Below are positions 25,898 through 36,500 of a stretch of 64,000 nucleotides of DNA, piece by piece. The position numbers and the translations under genes are program-made. The stretch is from NCBI GenBank assembly GCA_045863555.1, contig BTUU01000003.1, positions 310,001 through 374,000 on the forward strand, in the 5' to 3' direction. A model generated the notes under the pieces. It worked only from the letters and a program-made list of their open reading frames with translations, was not told where the DNA came from and searched no databases. The DNA comes from JACRLV01 sp045863555. GTDB taxonomy: Bacteria; Planctomycetota; Phycisphaerae; UBA1845; Fen-1342. Numbering within the stretch: position 1 is the stretch's first letter; every line of letters starts with the position of its first letter.

Positions 25898-26425
25898 ATG
25901 ACGGGTCGATTTCAGATGGTCGGAGCCGCCTGCGCGGCGGCAGTCCTGTTGCTGACCGCCTGCGGGGCGCAGGATCTGGATACGTTCCTTGGCACCACGC
26001 TGGACCAGGTGGACGACATCCGCAACGACGTGACGCTCGAACCCCAGGACAAGCGTGATGCGCTGGCCGCGCTCGGGATCGACGAAGTGACGATCAACGG
26101 CATTCTCCGGTCGGAGCAGTTCGGGAACCAGTTCGGCGGCACGCTTACGACCGCGTTCAACAAGGTTGTCAACGGCGAAATGGCGACGATGACGCCCGAC
26201 GAGATCCAGATCTACGCGGATGAGGCCGGGGCGGGTACGTTCTCCGACGATGCGGGACAGAAGCTCACGAATTTCTTCGCCGATAATGGGATTACGACCC
26301 GCGAATCGCTCGGGGAGGCGCTGGACGATCCGACGATCGAGTTCATCAGCGGCCTGAGCGAGGAGACGGTCCGGGCGGTGTTCGTTGATTTCGATCCGGA
26401 CGATCTGATCGAGGCCCTGCCGTAA
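25898..26425 (+). CDS. small acidic lipoprotein A
   Basis: 175 residues, not recognised. A lipoprotein signal peptide ends in LLTAC, giving an envelope anchor. The mature part is acidic and helical: TLDQVDDIRNDVTLEPQDKR, ALGIDEVTINGILRSEQFG, MTPDEIQIYADEAGAG, TFSDDAGQKLTNFFADNG, then SEETVRAVFVDFDPDDLIEALP. The MTPDEIQ segment recurs as LTPDEIQ in the next gene, suggesting a paralogous pair. ATG at 25898 has GGAAG upstream; an in-frame TTG at 25877 is less likely. The next gene follows after 14 bp. Confidence 0.75.
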   Translation: MTGRFQMVGAACAAAVLLLTACGAQDLDTFLGTTLDQVDDIRNDVTLEPQDKRDALAALGIDEVTINGILRSEQFGNQFGGTLTTAFNKVVNGEMATMTPDEIQIYADEAGAGTFSDDAGQKLTNFFADNGITTRESLGEALDDPTIEFISGLSEETVRAVFVDFDPDDLIEALP

Positions 26426-26439
26426 GGAGAATGAACCCG

Positions 26440-26826
26440 ATGAAGCGTTTTCTGCTCTCCGCCGTCTCGTTCGCCCTGGCCATGTCGTTGACCGCGGGCT
26501 GTCCCGCGACGGAATCGCGCACGAACAACCAGGGCGGCGGCAGCATCCTGTCCGCCGGTGCGAAATTCGCATCGGGCAGTCTCGCGAACCTGACGCCGGA
26601 TGAAATCCAGGTCGTCACCGATTTCGTCGCCGGGGTCGTACCGCGTTTCGAAGCGCTCGACGTGGATGACACGGAAGCGCAGGCGGCGGTCGATTTTCTG
26701 GAAGCAAATGACATCAATACGGTTGCGGACATTCAGGCGCTCGCGCAGAATCCCGGGGAAATCGAGATTCCCGACAGCGTGCAGGCGATCATCGAAGCAA
26801 CCTCGCTCGAACAGTTCAAGAACTGA
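26440..26826 (+). CDS. small acidic lipoprotein B
   Basis: 128 residues, not recognised. Lipobox SLTAGC follows a hydrophobic signal. A Gly/Asn-rich spacer leads to LTPDEIQVVTDFVAGVVPRF, DDTEAQAAVDFLEANDI and an acidic C-terminus. It shares the (M/L)TPDEIQ segment and overall composition with lipoprotein A. ATG at 26440 is chosen because AAGGAG (26424-26429) is then at correct distance; ATG at 26431 would be too close. It overlaps no gene and is followed by a hairpin reaching the next start. Confidence 0.72.
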   Translation: MKRFLLSAVSFALAMSLTAGCPATESRTNNQGGGSILSAGAKFASGSLANLTPDEIQVVTDFVAGVVPRFEALDVDDTEAQAAVDFLEANDINTVADIQALAQNPGEIEIPDSVQAIIEATSLEQFKN

Positions 26827-26838
26827 TCGAACCGGGAA

Positions 26839-26904
26839 TCCCCGCTTCGAGTGCACTCGCCGGGTCGGGCAATCCGCCGGAACCGTGGTCACTCGAAGCG
26901 GGGA
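26839..26904 (+). promoter_or_regulatory. long hairpin covering the amidase ribosome binding site
   Basis: 15-bp perfect stem (26839-26853 with 26890-26904) and 36-nt loop. The right arm contains GCGGGG, the only purine-rich site before the ATG at 26911. There is no T tract, so translational occlusion is as likely as termination. Confidence 0.45.
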
Positions 26905-26910
26905 ATCCGC

Positions 26911-27912
26911 ATGTCCCGACTCGCCTGCCTGCCGGCCGCTTTTCTGATCCTCACGCTGAGCGGTTGTGTCGACACCATCCGTCCAGGGACGCTCCTCGAA
27001 CGCCGCGGCGACGAAATTGTCGCGTGCGGGCAGCTTTTTCATATCGGCACGCCCGTCGTGCTCTGGACGGATCCTGGCGGGTACGACGCCTATCGGGTCG
27101 AGAAGCGATTCGACCGGACGCCGACGACGCAGCCCGAACCGGCCCGATATGGAACGTGGCGGCGCGGCGTTGATCCGGAAATCGACTCGCGCATCCGCGA
27201 ACGCGGCTGGGACCTCGCGTCGCTTCAGCGGCATGTCGACCTCTTCGTGATCCACTACGACGTCTGCGGCACGTCGGAGCAGTGCTTCAAGGTCCTGCAC
27301 GACCTGCGGACGCTCTCCGTGCATTTCATGCTCGATCTCGACGGAACGATCTACCAGACGCTCGACCTCAAGGAGCGGGCGTGGCACGCGGCCGAATACA
27401 ACGACCGGAGCGTGGGAATCGAAATCGCGAACATCGGCGCGTACCCCGTAGAGCAGCCCGCGACCGCGACGCAGCCGGCCGCGCTGCCGAAGACGCTGGC
27501 CGAGTGGTACGCGGACCACTGCCGTCGCTGCGGCTGGCCGATCGTGACGCTCCCGGCCGCGATGGGCGACGGGGGAATCCTCACGCCGAATTTCGTCGCC
27601 ACGCCTGCGCGGCGGGAGCCCGTGGTGGGGTCGATCCACGGCCGCCCGCTGATGCAGTACGACCTGACTCCGCAGCAATACGAAGCGCTGACCCGGCTGA
27701 CCGCGGGGCTCTCGCGCGTCCTGCCGCGGATCGGGCTCGACGTGCCGCGCGACGCGGCCGGGCGGCCGCGGACCGACCTGCTGAGCGCCGAAGAAATGAA
27801 AGGCTACAGCGGGCTGATCGGTCATTATCATCTGACGGAACGGAAGTTCGATCCGGGGCCGGCGTTCGACTGGGACCGGGTGATCGACGGCGCTCGCCGA
27901 GCGCTGCGCTGA
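26911..27912 (+). CDS. N-acetylmuramoyl-L-alanine amidase lipoprotein (Amidase_2)
   Basis: 333 residues. A signal peptide with lipobox LTLSGC gives membrane anchoring. The Amidase_2 (PGRP-like) domain shows zinc ligand His in DLFVIHYDVCGTSEQCFKVL, substrate-side SVHFMLDLDGTIYQTLDLKE, the catalytic region AWHAAEYNDRSVGIEIANIG, and a late His in LIGHYHLTERKFDPGPAFDW. Such enzymes cut the MurNAc-L-Ala bond of peptidoglycan and work in cell-wall recycling, like AmiD of E. coli. The start MSRLACLPAAF at 26911 gives a proper signal peptide; in-frame sequence back to 26851 lies in the hairpin. It probably belongs to the lipoprotein operon. Confidence 0.85.
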   Translation: MSRLACLPAAFLILTLSGCVDTIRPGTLLERRGDEIVACGQLFHIGTPVVLWTDPGGYDAYRVEKRFDRTPTTQPEPARYGTWRRGVDPEIDSRIRERGWDLASLQRHVDLFVIHYDVCGTSEQCFKVLHDLRTLSVHFMLDLDGTIYQTLDLKERAWHAAEYNDRSVGIEIANIGAYPVEQPATATQPAALPKTLAEWYADHCRRCGWPIVTLPAAMGDGGILTPNFVATPARREPVVGSIHGRPLMQYDLTPQQYEALTRLTAGLSRVLPRIGLDVPRDAAGRPRTDLLSAEEMKGYSGLIGHYHLTERKFDPGPAFDWDRVIDGARRALR

Positions 27913-27922
27913 CCGGGGGAAT

Positions 27923-28471
27923 GTGGCCTTGGCGCGACAACTCAGACAGCCGCACGCGGCGCTGGCCGATCTGTGCGAGGGATTTTTCGATTCGCTCGAT
28001 TTCCTGGCGGATTGTCCGCGCGTCGAGGCGGAGGCGCTGCCCGACGCGGCGCAACGGCTGCTGGTCCACCGCGATCACATGACGACAGTGCTGCAGAGCG
28101 CCTACGGAGCGCCGGTGCAGCTCGAGGTGATTGCGGAGCAGCACGAATCGAGGGCGTATCTGCGAAAGATCCTGCTGCGCATCGAACCGGCCGGCCTGAT
28201 CGTAGAACTGGGCATCGTGCGAATCGACCTGCGGTTCATTCCTCCGGCGGTCGAACGGGAGATCCTGGACCGATCCGCGCCGCTGGGGGATGTGTTGATC
28301 CGGGCCGACCTGCTGCGTCGGGTCAGTCCCAGGTGGTTTTTCCATTTTCCCGTCTCGACGCCGATCGCCGCGGCGATGTGCCGGCCGGGCAGCCGGGCGT
28401 ACGGCCGGGTGGGCACGATTTACTGCAACGACGAGCCGGCAATTGACCTGCTGGAGGTCGTTGCGGTTTGA
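27923..28471 (+). CDS. chorismate-lyase-like (UbiC/UTRA fold) protein
   Basis: 182 residues, soluble. The order of motifs fits DUF98/chorismate pyruvate-lyase: VLQSAYGAPVQLEVIAEQHE, AYLRKILLRI, VELGIVRIDLRFIPP, SAPLGDVLIRADLLRRVSPR, then WFFHFP and a closing GRVGTIYCNDEPAIDLLEV. In the family these strands enclose a product pocket releasing 4-hydroxybenzoate or a ligand-sensing site. Which ligand is bound here is unknown. The start is GTG at 27923, 10 bp after the amidase stop. It could belong to a ubiquinone-independent pathway, since no ubiquinone genes are nearby. Confidence 0.6.
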   Translation: MALARQLRQPHAALADLCEGFFDSLDFLADCPRVEAEALPDAAQRLLVHRDHMTTVLQSAYGAPVQLEVIAEQHESRAYLRKILLRIEPAGLIVELGIVRIDLRFIPPAVEREILDRSAPLGDVLIRADLLRRVSPRWFFHFPVSTPIAAAMCRPGSRAYGRVGTIYCNDEPAIDLLEVVAV

Positions 28472-28509
28472 ATCGGACGCGGGAACGGCGGGGCTGCAAC
28501 GCTGGAACG

Positions 28510-29505
28510 TCAGTCGACGGCGATCTCCGCGACGACGCCGCGATGGTCGGAATGCAGTGACGTGAACATCTCGCAGTGGCGCGGCGACAGACCGGGCGTC
28601 ACCCAAACCTGATCGATCGCGAGTACCGGAAAGACACTCGGCCATGTGCAGCGGTAGCCGATTCCGGCCGACTCCCAGGCGCAGGCGGCAAGCCGCCGCA
28701 GAGGCTCAAAGAGGATCGAATCGGGCGGCGTATTGAAATCGCCGAGGATGAGCGTGGATTCGCCCGGCCGCGCGGATCGGACGGCGGCGGCGACATCCTC
28801 GATCGCGGCACGACGGCTCCGAAGCGGGTTGCTGGGGATATCGACGCAGAGGGCGCGCAGGACGCGATCGCGCAGCTTCACACGGGATTCGAGAAGCCTG
28901 GCGCCGCCGGCCGAAATCCAGCCGCGCGATTCGAGCACTTCACCGCGAACCAGCAGCACGAGGCTGGGGGTGCTGGGCGAGAAGGCGACCGTGTAACCGG
29001 CCGTCCGGGCCGCGTGGCGTGAGGCGAGGTTGGTGTACGCCTCGACCAGCACGATCAGATCGGGGTCGTGGGCGAGGATTGTTCTGCGCAGGGCGGTATC
29101 CGCGAAGCGCTGACCGGTGACGTTCCAGAGGACGACTCTGGCGGCAGGGGCCGCAACCGTCTGAGCCGGGGGTGAATGGCGCCGAAAGTTGACGGTCAGC
29201 CAGTGGACACTGCTTGTAATTGCGATTGCAGCCGCCGCGATCAGAAGGCGACGCCGCCGGAGTCGGAACGCGACGAATGCCGCGACGAGACAGGCCAGCG
29301 CAAGCAGCGCGGGTTGCATCAGGTAGAAGAAGACGGCGAGCCACGAAATCCCGTCGCGCACGGTCAGGCGCTGGAGCCACGCGCCGGCCGCCGCGGCGAT
29401 GGTCATCCACGCCAGGCAGGCGAGCGCTGAGGCATGGCGGCGCTGAACCGGCGGGCGGTGCGGCTGGGCGGGAGAACGCGGCTCATCGCGCGGCGAAGGT
29501 CGCAT
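28510..29505 (-). CDS. membrane-anchored endonuclease/exonuclease/phosphatase family protein
   Basis: 331 residues. Three membrane spans occupy about 25-110 (ALACLAWMTIAAAAGAWL, LAVFFYLMQPALLALACLVA, LLIAAAAIAITSSVHW). The EEP fold follows, probably outside the cytoplasm: VLWNVTGQ (N), DLIVLVEAY (E), LILGDFNTPPDS (DxN), AIDQVWVTPG and the final SLHSDHRGV with the catalytic Asp-His. All main metal and catalytic residues are present. Targets in this family range from DNA to phospholipids and inositol phosphates; with N-terminal membrane spans a lipid or surface substrate is plausible. Convergent with the UbiC-like gene (38-bp gap). Confidence 0.87.
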   Translation of the reverse strand: MRPSPRDEPRSPAQPHRPPVQRRHASALACLAWMTIAAAAGAWLQRLTVRDGISWLAVFFYLMQPALLALACLVAAFVAFRLRRRRLLIAAAAIAITSSVHWLTVNFRRHSPPAQTVAAPAARVVLWNVTGQRFADTALRRTILAHDPDLIVLVEAYTNLASRHAARTAGYTVAFSPSTPSLVLLVRGEVLESRGWISAGGARLLESRVKLRDRVLRALCVDIPSNPLRSRRAAIEDVAAAVRSARPGESTLILGDFNTPPDSILFEPLRRLAACAWESAGIGYRCTWPSVFPVLAIDQVWVTPGLSPRHCEMFTSLHSDHRGVVAEIAVD

Positions 29506-29650
29506 CGGGCTTTAAGTGGTACGCGGGACGGGCGTGCGGGTTCGGAGAGCCCCGGGCGGAACGGATGACACCTCGACAGCGGGGGGAACGGAAGCGTGGG
29601 CGGGTCGTGCTCGTGCGTCCGCGGTCGAGCGCCGCGCCAGGTACAGACAC

Positions 29651-30274
29651 TCAATCGGTGCTCAAGGCGTTGGCGAAGTGGGTTTCCTGAATGGGCACAA
29701 CGCACTCGAGAATTTTCTCCAGAACGCGCGCAGGCGAACCGACCGCAGCGACCTCGCGGATGATCGCGGGGGAATAGTGGCTCAGGACCGGCTGCGTTTC
29801 GGCCTCGTAGACGTCCCAACGCTTTCGGATGACCTCCTCCTTGGCGTCGTCGATGCGGTTTTCCTTGAGCGCCCGGCGGCGTAGACGCTTGATCATCTCC
29901 TCCTTGTCGGAGCAGATCAGGTGAATGATCTGGAGAACCTCGATGTGCTTGTCGAGCAGGCGGGCCTGGTTCACGTTTCGCGGGATGCCGTCGAGGATGA
30001 GCAGGTCCGTCCGGGGCTTGTACTCGGCGAGGCCGGTGCGCGCGTGCATATTCTGCTGCCACATCCGGATCGTGACGTCGTCCGGAACGAGCAGACCCTT
30101 GCCCGAGTACCGGAGAAACGTCCGGCCGAGCTCGGAGGACATATCGAGCGTTCGAAATACGTCACCGCAGGAGAGGTGGTAGAAGCCGGGAATGCGGCCG
30201 AGGATCTTTCCCTGAGTTCCCTTGCCGGCGCCGGGGGCTCCGAACAACAGGACAGTCTGGTAGCGCGTGGACAT
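29651..30274 (-). CDS. adk: adenylate kinase (short-LID type)
   Basis: 207 residues. Adenylate kinase interconverts AMP, ADP and ATP. The P-loop is FGAPGAGKGTQGKIL. The AMP-binding region includes YHLSCGDVFR and LILDGIPRNVNQARLLD; the usual DGFPR reads DGIPR. LRRRALKENRIDDAKEEVIRKRW is the short LID, without the zinc-finger insert. The N- and C-terminal parts are of full length. No strong ribosome binding site precedes the ATG. A paralogous nucleoside monophosphate kinase is possible. It stands alone, between the EEP gene and the giant surface protein. Confidence 0.88.
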   Translation of the reverse strand: MSTRYQTVLLFGAPGAGKGTQGKILGRIPGFYHLSCGDVFRTLDMSSELGRTFLRYSGKGLLVPDDVTIRMWQQNMHARTGLAEYKPRTDLLILDGIPRNVNQARLLDKHIEVLQIIHLICSDKEEMIKRLRRRALKENRIDDAKEEVIRKRWDVYEAETQPVLSHYSPAIIREVAAVGSPARVLEKILECVVPIQETHFANALSTD

Positions 30275-30508
30275 GCGTCGTCGTTCCGTATCGAGAAAAC
30301 AGAGCGTACCCTACTGGCCCTGCACCGCGCAAACAAGGCGGGTGCGAGCGGCGTGGGGGCGGTCCTCCGAAGGGTATTTCGGCGGATCGGGGCGCGAACC
30401 TTGGCTGCGCCGGTGGATGCCGTGCCGGGGCAGCGCGGCCGCTCAAGGCAGACGTTTCCCGGGCAGCGCGATTTCACGCAGCTCGCGCGGAATTCGCGCC
30501 TCCCGTCG

Positions 30509-30560
30509 AAAAACGACGCCGCCCTGAGGCCGCGAGGCGCGAACTCAGGGCGGACGTCGT
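30509..30560 (-). terminator. intrinsic terminator of the giant surface protein gene
   Basis: In the minus direction CGACGTCCGCCCTGAG pairs with CTCAGGGCGGCGTCG (one bulge), followed by TTTTT. It begins 10 bp after the stop codon. Confidence 0.85.
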
Positions 30561-30569
30561 GAGTTGAAA

Positions 30570-33500
30570 TCAGCGGCCGCGACGGCGGTAATTCCGCTTC
30601 ATCGAGAGCAACCCGAGGATGATCAGCGGCGTCGCGGAGAAGCCCGCCGTGCCGCATGCACCGGTGCCGCAGACGTCGAATTCATCGAGATTCGGCTGGT
30701 CCTGGCCGGTCTGATCATCGTCGACAGGGGGCACATTTGTGCCGGAATCGACGCCGGGGCCGCGCGGGAGTTCCGCCTCATCGATGGGCTCACGGATGTT
30801 CCGGACGTTGTTCTGCCGGTTGGTCGTGATGAGGGTGGGCCCGGTCGGAGCCGCGGGCGGCGCCGGCGGCAAGGGGGTCGGGTCGCAGACGTCGCCGGTG
30901 CCGTCGGCGTCACGGTCGAGCTGGTCGGGATTCGGCGCGTTCGGACAGTTGTCGCAACCGTCGCCGATGCCGTCCAGGTCGGAATCCTCCTGGCCCGGAT
31001 TCGGCGTCGTCAGGCAATTGTCGATGCAGTCCGGCACGCCGTCGCCGTCCGTGTCGGTTTCAGGGCGACCGCAACCGCACGCACCGGGGCTGGTCTTGAG
31101 CGGATCGTCCTTGCAGGCGTCGAGGCAGTCGGGCACACCGTCGCCGTCGGTGTCGAGGTTGTCGTCGCGACCGGGGCAGCGGTCGTCGCAGTCGGGCACG
31201 GTGTCGCCGTCGCTGTCGCGATCGGTGACGCCGCAACCGCACGCGCCGGGGACGGTCTTGAGCGGGTCGTTCGGACACTGATCGCACGCGTCGGGGGTTC
31301 CGTCGCCGTCGCTGTCGAGCTGGCAAATGTCCAGGACGCCGTTGGCATCGCAATCGGCCGCGCCGGCGGCGATGTCGCACGAATCGGGGATCCGGTTGGC
31401 GTTGCAGTCAGGGTCGGGCGTCGGGTTATTCCCGACGAGGCCGAGGTCGTACTCATCCGGCCGGGTGTTGGCATTGCAGTCCTGCGAGCGGCCGTCGCGG
31501 ATGTCGCAGAAATCAAGGAGGCCGTTCAGGTTAAGGTCGAGCTGCGGGTTGTTGCGAATCTCGTCGGCGTCGTTGAGGCCGTTGTTGTCGCAATCGGACA
31601 GGAACTCGAGCGCTCCCATGTCGACGAAGGGCAGCAAGCCCGCGCCCACGGCCGTGCCGGCCTGCGCCCGGCGGACCGCGCCGGCGAGATCGACCGGCAG
31701 CACTTCGCTGGTGTCGCCATTGCCGTCGAGGTCGGCGATGTCGCGGACGATCAGCTCATTGTTGCCGACGTCGATGCAGGGGGAGTCGGGAAGAAGCGCG
31801 AATCGGCCGGCGGCCGCGTTTTCGAAACGCGGATCGCCGCTGATATTGCCGACGCCGTTGATTGCGCGGCCGAGCGACTCGATCAGGCAGAAGCTGACCG
31901 AAGGCGAACCGTTGATCACGTCGATCTGCGCGGTTTCGGTGGGCGGGTCGGCGGCGATGCGGTTTCCGAACAGGATCGCATTGGCGATTGAGGTTCGTGC
32001 GCCGTCGACGGCGACTCCGCCGCCGGTGCCGCCGGTCGCGACGCTGTTTCCGAAGAGCGTCGAGTTGCTGATCGTGACGAACCCGGAGCCGCCGAGGAAC
32101 AGTGCGCCGCCCCGTCCGTCGGTGTCAGCCAGAGTCGCGGCGCGGTTGCCGAAGATGGCTGCATTGCCGATCGTCAGGCTTGCGGAACCGGCGGTGGCGA
32201 CTGCCCCGCCGCGGACGAGGGCGCGGTTTCCGCGGATGGCGCAGTTCATGATGGCGGGACTGCCGCTGACGACATACACCGCGCCGCCTTCGCCGCCCTG
32301 ATTGTCCGACAACAGCGTCCGGACGATCCGAGGCGCGCCGCCCGAAACGCTGATCGCGCCGCCGAAATTTCCGGCGAAGGCGGGGTCGGCCGACAGTCCA
32401 TTACCCGTGAACTCGCACCGGTTAATGAGCGGGTCGCCGCTGAATAGCGCGAGCGCGCCTCCGGTCGGCGCCGAGTTGCCGGTGAACCGGCAGTCGGTCG
32501 CGATCAGATTTCCGGCGGCGTGGATGCCGCCGCCGCTCTGGCCGGCGAGGTTTCCGAGGAATACGCAGTTTTCGAGCGTGACGGCCGACGTCTCACCGGC
32601 GCTCGAAATCGCCCCGCCGAGATTCGCCGCGACGTTGGAGTCGAAACGGACCATTCGCAGCGTCACCTGGCTGCCTGTGAGCGCGATGCCGCCGCCGCGG
32701 CCGTTGTCGCCGAGGCCGTTCGCGAAACCGTCGCGGACTGCAAACCCATCGATGATCGTCGCAGGGCTCAGGTTCGCGCCGCGGAGGACGTTGAACGAAT
32801 TGTCGGCGGCGACGCCGGGAGCGCCGATGTCGCCGGAGAGAATCGTCGGGAAGGCGAGCGGATCGCGGACGGCGGGGTTGGCCTGGCCGCCCCAGCCGCC
32901 GAGGATCAGGACGCCGCTCGGGATGATGAAGGCGGCGTCACGGTCAGCGCCGGCCGTCGGTCGATAGGTGCCGCCGGCGACGCGAATTTCCGTTGCCACC
33001 GCGCCGCCGCTGCCCGCCACGCGGAGGGCGTCGTTCAGATCGCGGAACGGATTGGCGAAGGACGTGCCCCAGATGTTTCCGCCGACGGCGCTGCCGTCGA
33101 CGAAGAGGATGGGGGCTTCGCATTCATCCGGGATACCGTTGACCGGGTCGACGTCGCCGGACGTCGCGCCGGCGATGTCGCAGGAATCGGGGATGCGGTT
33201 GCCGTTGCAGTCGATGCCGGTGACCGTGACCGTCGCCTGGCAGGTCGAGATCAGCAGCTGCGCGCCGCGGTCGCGAACCGTAAGCGTGACAGTGTGGTCG
33301 CCGATCGTGGTGAAAGGCCCGGAATTGTCGAGGAAGAGGTCGACGCCGGTGCCTTCGGGGTCGAAGGAGCCGTTGTTCACGTCATCGGGGGTGATCGTCT
33401 GGTTGCAGCCCACCGTGGAGTCGAGCGTGACGTTGCGGCAGATCGCGACCGGCGGTTCGTCGATGTCGTTGACGAGGATGACGAAGTCTTCTTCGTAGAA

Positions 33501-36500
33501 GAGGTTGCCGCTGTCGGTGACGCGGACGCGGATCGTGTGCGACGGGGCGGCCTCGAAATTCAACCGCGTGCTGTCGGCCACGACGACCTGGTCGCCGTTG
33601 ACCGTAAACCGGCCGTCGGCGTCGTTGACCAGCGTGAACGTAAAGGTCTCATTGAGATCCTCGTCGACGGCCGCGAGCGTGCCGACGAGGGTCCCGTTGG
33701 CGGCGTTTTCATCGACATTCGGCACGGCTCCGGCGGCCGGCGTCAGCGTGAGATCGCTCGGCGGCTCGGTCGTGTTGTTGATGACGATGATGAAGTCCTC
33801 GGTGTAGGTGAGGGCGCCGCTGTCGGTGACGCGGACGCGGATCGTGAGCGTAGGCGTCACTTCGAAATTGATATCGGCGCCGGGGGCGACTTCGACGCGG
33901 TCGCCGTTGATGACGAAGCGTCCGCCGGCGTCCGCCGGGCCGTCACCGAACGAGTACGTGTGCGTCTCGTTGGCGTCCTGATCGACGGTCGAGAGCGTGC
34001 CGACGAGCGTCCCGCCGACCGAGTTTTCGTCGACGTTGACGACGCCGCCCGAGGCGGGGGCGAGGTCCATGTCCGTCGGCGGCTCGTTGAGGTTATTGAG
34101 GACAATCGTGAAGTCCTCCTCGAAGGTCAGGTTGCCGCTATCCGTGACTCGCACGCGGATGACATGCGACGGGCTGGCCTCGAAATTGAGGTCGGCGCCG
34201 GGGGCGACCTCGACGCGATCGCCGTTGACGGCGAAACGACCTCCGGCGTCGTTCGTGAGGGAGAACGTGAACGTCTCGCCGAGGTCCTCGTCGGTCGCGG
34301 TGAGCGTCCCGACGAGCGTTCCCGCCGGCGAATTTTCGTCGATGGTCGGGCTGGACGGGTTCATGGTGATGTCCGTCGGCGGCTCATTCAGGTTGTTGAC
34401 CGCGATGACGAAGTTCTCTTCGACGAAATTGTTGGCGGCATCGGTCGCCCGGATGCGGATCGTGTGACTGGTTGCGGCTTCGAAATTCAGGTTCGCGCCG
34501 ACTGCGACTTCGACGCGGTCTCCGTCGAGCACGAAGCGGCCGCCGGCGTCGCCGTCGGGCCCGGCGAACGTGAAGGTGATCGTCTCGTTCTGGTCGGGGT
34601 CGTCGGTCGAAAGCGTGCCGACGAGCGTGCCGGCGGCGGCATTCTCGTCCACAGCCGGCGTGGCCGGATTGATCGCGATGTCGGTCATCGGTTCGTTGAC
34701 ATCGGTGACGGCGATGAGCACGTCCTGCTCGAAGGTCAGGCCGTCGGAGTCCGTCGCAACGACGCGGATGGTGTGCGAAGCGTCGGCCTCGAAGTTGAGC
34801 AGCGAACCGTTAGCGACGACGACCTGGTTGTCGTTGATGATGTCGAACCGGCCGCCGGCATTCTGTTCGATCCCGCCGCCGTCGACCGCGAAATCAAAGG
34901 TGACGGTTTCGCCGGCGTCCGCGTCGGTCGCCTCGAGTTCGCCGACGAGCGTGCCGTTCGCGGCGTTCTCGTTCACGGAACCGCCGGATGCAAACTGGAT
35001 ACCGGTCGGCGCTTCGGGGACGTCGTTGAGGGTGATGGTGAACTGACGCGTGATTGAATTGCCGCCCACGCCGCCGTTGTCCGTCACGATGACGGAGATA
35101 GGATGCGAGGGATCCGTCTCGAAATCGAGCAGGGCGCTGTTTGCGACGCGCAGCTCATCGCCGACGATGGCGAACCGCCCGCCGGCATCTCCGCCGCTGT
35201 CGAACGTGTAGACGAACGTGTCGCCGGCATCGACATCCGTCGTGGAGAACGAGCCGATGACCGTGCCATTGGCGGCGTTTTCATCGACGGTGCTCGCCGA
35301 GAGCGTGAAATCCGTCGGTGCTTCGTTGACGTTCGTGATCGTGATCGTGACATCGTCGTCGAAGGAGCTTCCGTCGTCGTCCGTGACCGTCACGTGAATC
35401 ACCAGGGACGTGTTGGTTTCGAAATCGAGGTCGGTGTTGTCCGCGACGCGAATCTCGTCGTCGTTGACGAGTTCGAAGGTGCCGTTGGCGTCGTCGTCGA
35501 GCGTGAAGGTGAACGGACCGGCGGACTGGATGTCCGCGGCGTTCAGCGTGCCGACGACGGTTCCGACGGCGGCGTTCTCGGCGATCGTGGCCGGCGTCAG
35601 GCTGACGCCCGTCGGTGCGGTGTTGATGATGTCGAGGGTTTCAAAATTCGTGAGCGTGATCGGCTGGCAGCCGTCGATGGTGAGTACGCCGCTGACCAGG
35701 CTCGCAGCAACGCCGGCGCCGTCGAAGTGGAACGCATCGGCATCCGCTCCGGCGTTGATTGCAAAGGTGCTCGTGGCGCTGCATGCAGACAGCGTCACGT
35801 CGTCATCACGCCCATCCACGTTCACATTGACCGTCGGGAAGCCCGTGTAGATCACCGGAAGCTGGCCGGCGAAGTTTACGTTCGTTCCAGAGATCACCAC
35901 CGTCTGGTCCGCATTGCCCACCGTGGTTTCAACGGTCAGGATGTCGCCGGTTCCGGCCCCGTTCAGCTGGAACGCGGCGACGTCGGCTGCGTCGATCGGG
36001 TGCCGGATGGTCACACCGTCCACACCCGCATTCATCTCGAGCTGGACAAAGCCCGCGTTCTCCAGCGTGCTGATCACGTCGCCGCCGCCGCCCGGAAAGA
36101 TGATGTCATCCTCGTTGAAGACGAACGTCGATCCGGTGGCGCCGGCGCGGATGATGATCCGGTTCGAACCGGTTCCGCCCCGGTAGGTGGTTCGGTGCTG
36201 CTCCAGCACGCCCGCACGAATGTCGAGCACGTCGTCACCGGTTACAAGCTCGACGGTAATCCGCGGGTTGTTGCCCGTACCGAGCACCAGTTCAGCCGTC
36301 GCGGCCGGGTTGGGGTCGATGTCCGTCTCGGTCGCATAGGCGCCGCCCGTCGGCAGGTTGTGCGTGAGCCGGTTGGTCGGAGAAACACCGAGTACGAGCG
36401 TGTCCGCCGCGGCGACGGTGCTGTCGCCGGTGAAGGTCACGGTGCCGGTCGCCGTGTTGAAGCTGGTGATGTTGATGTCTGCGTGGCCGGCCGAAACTCC

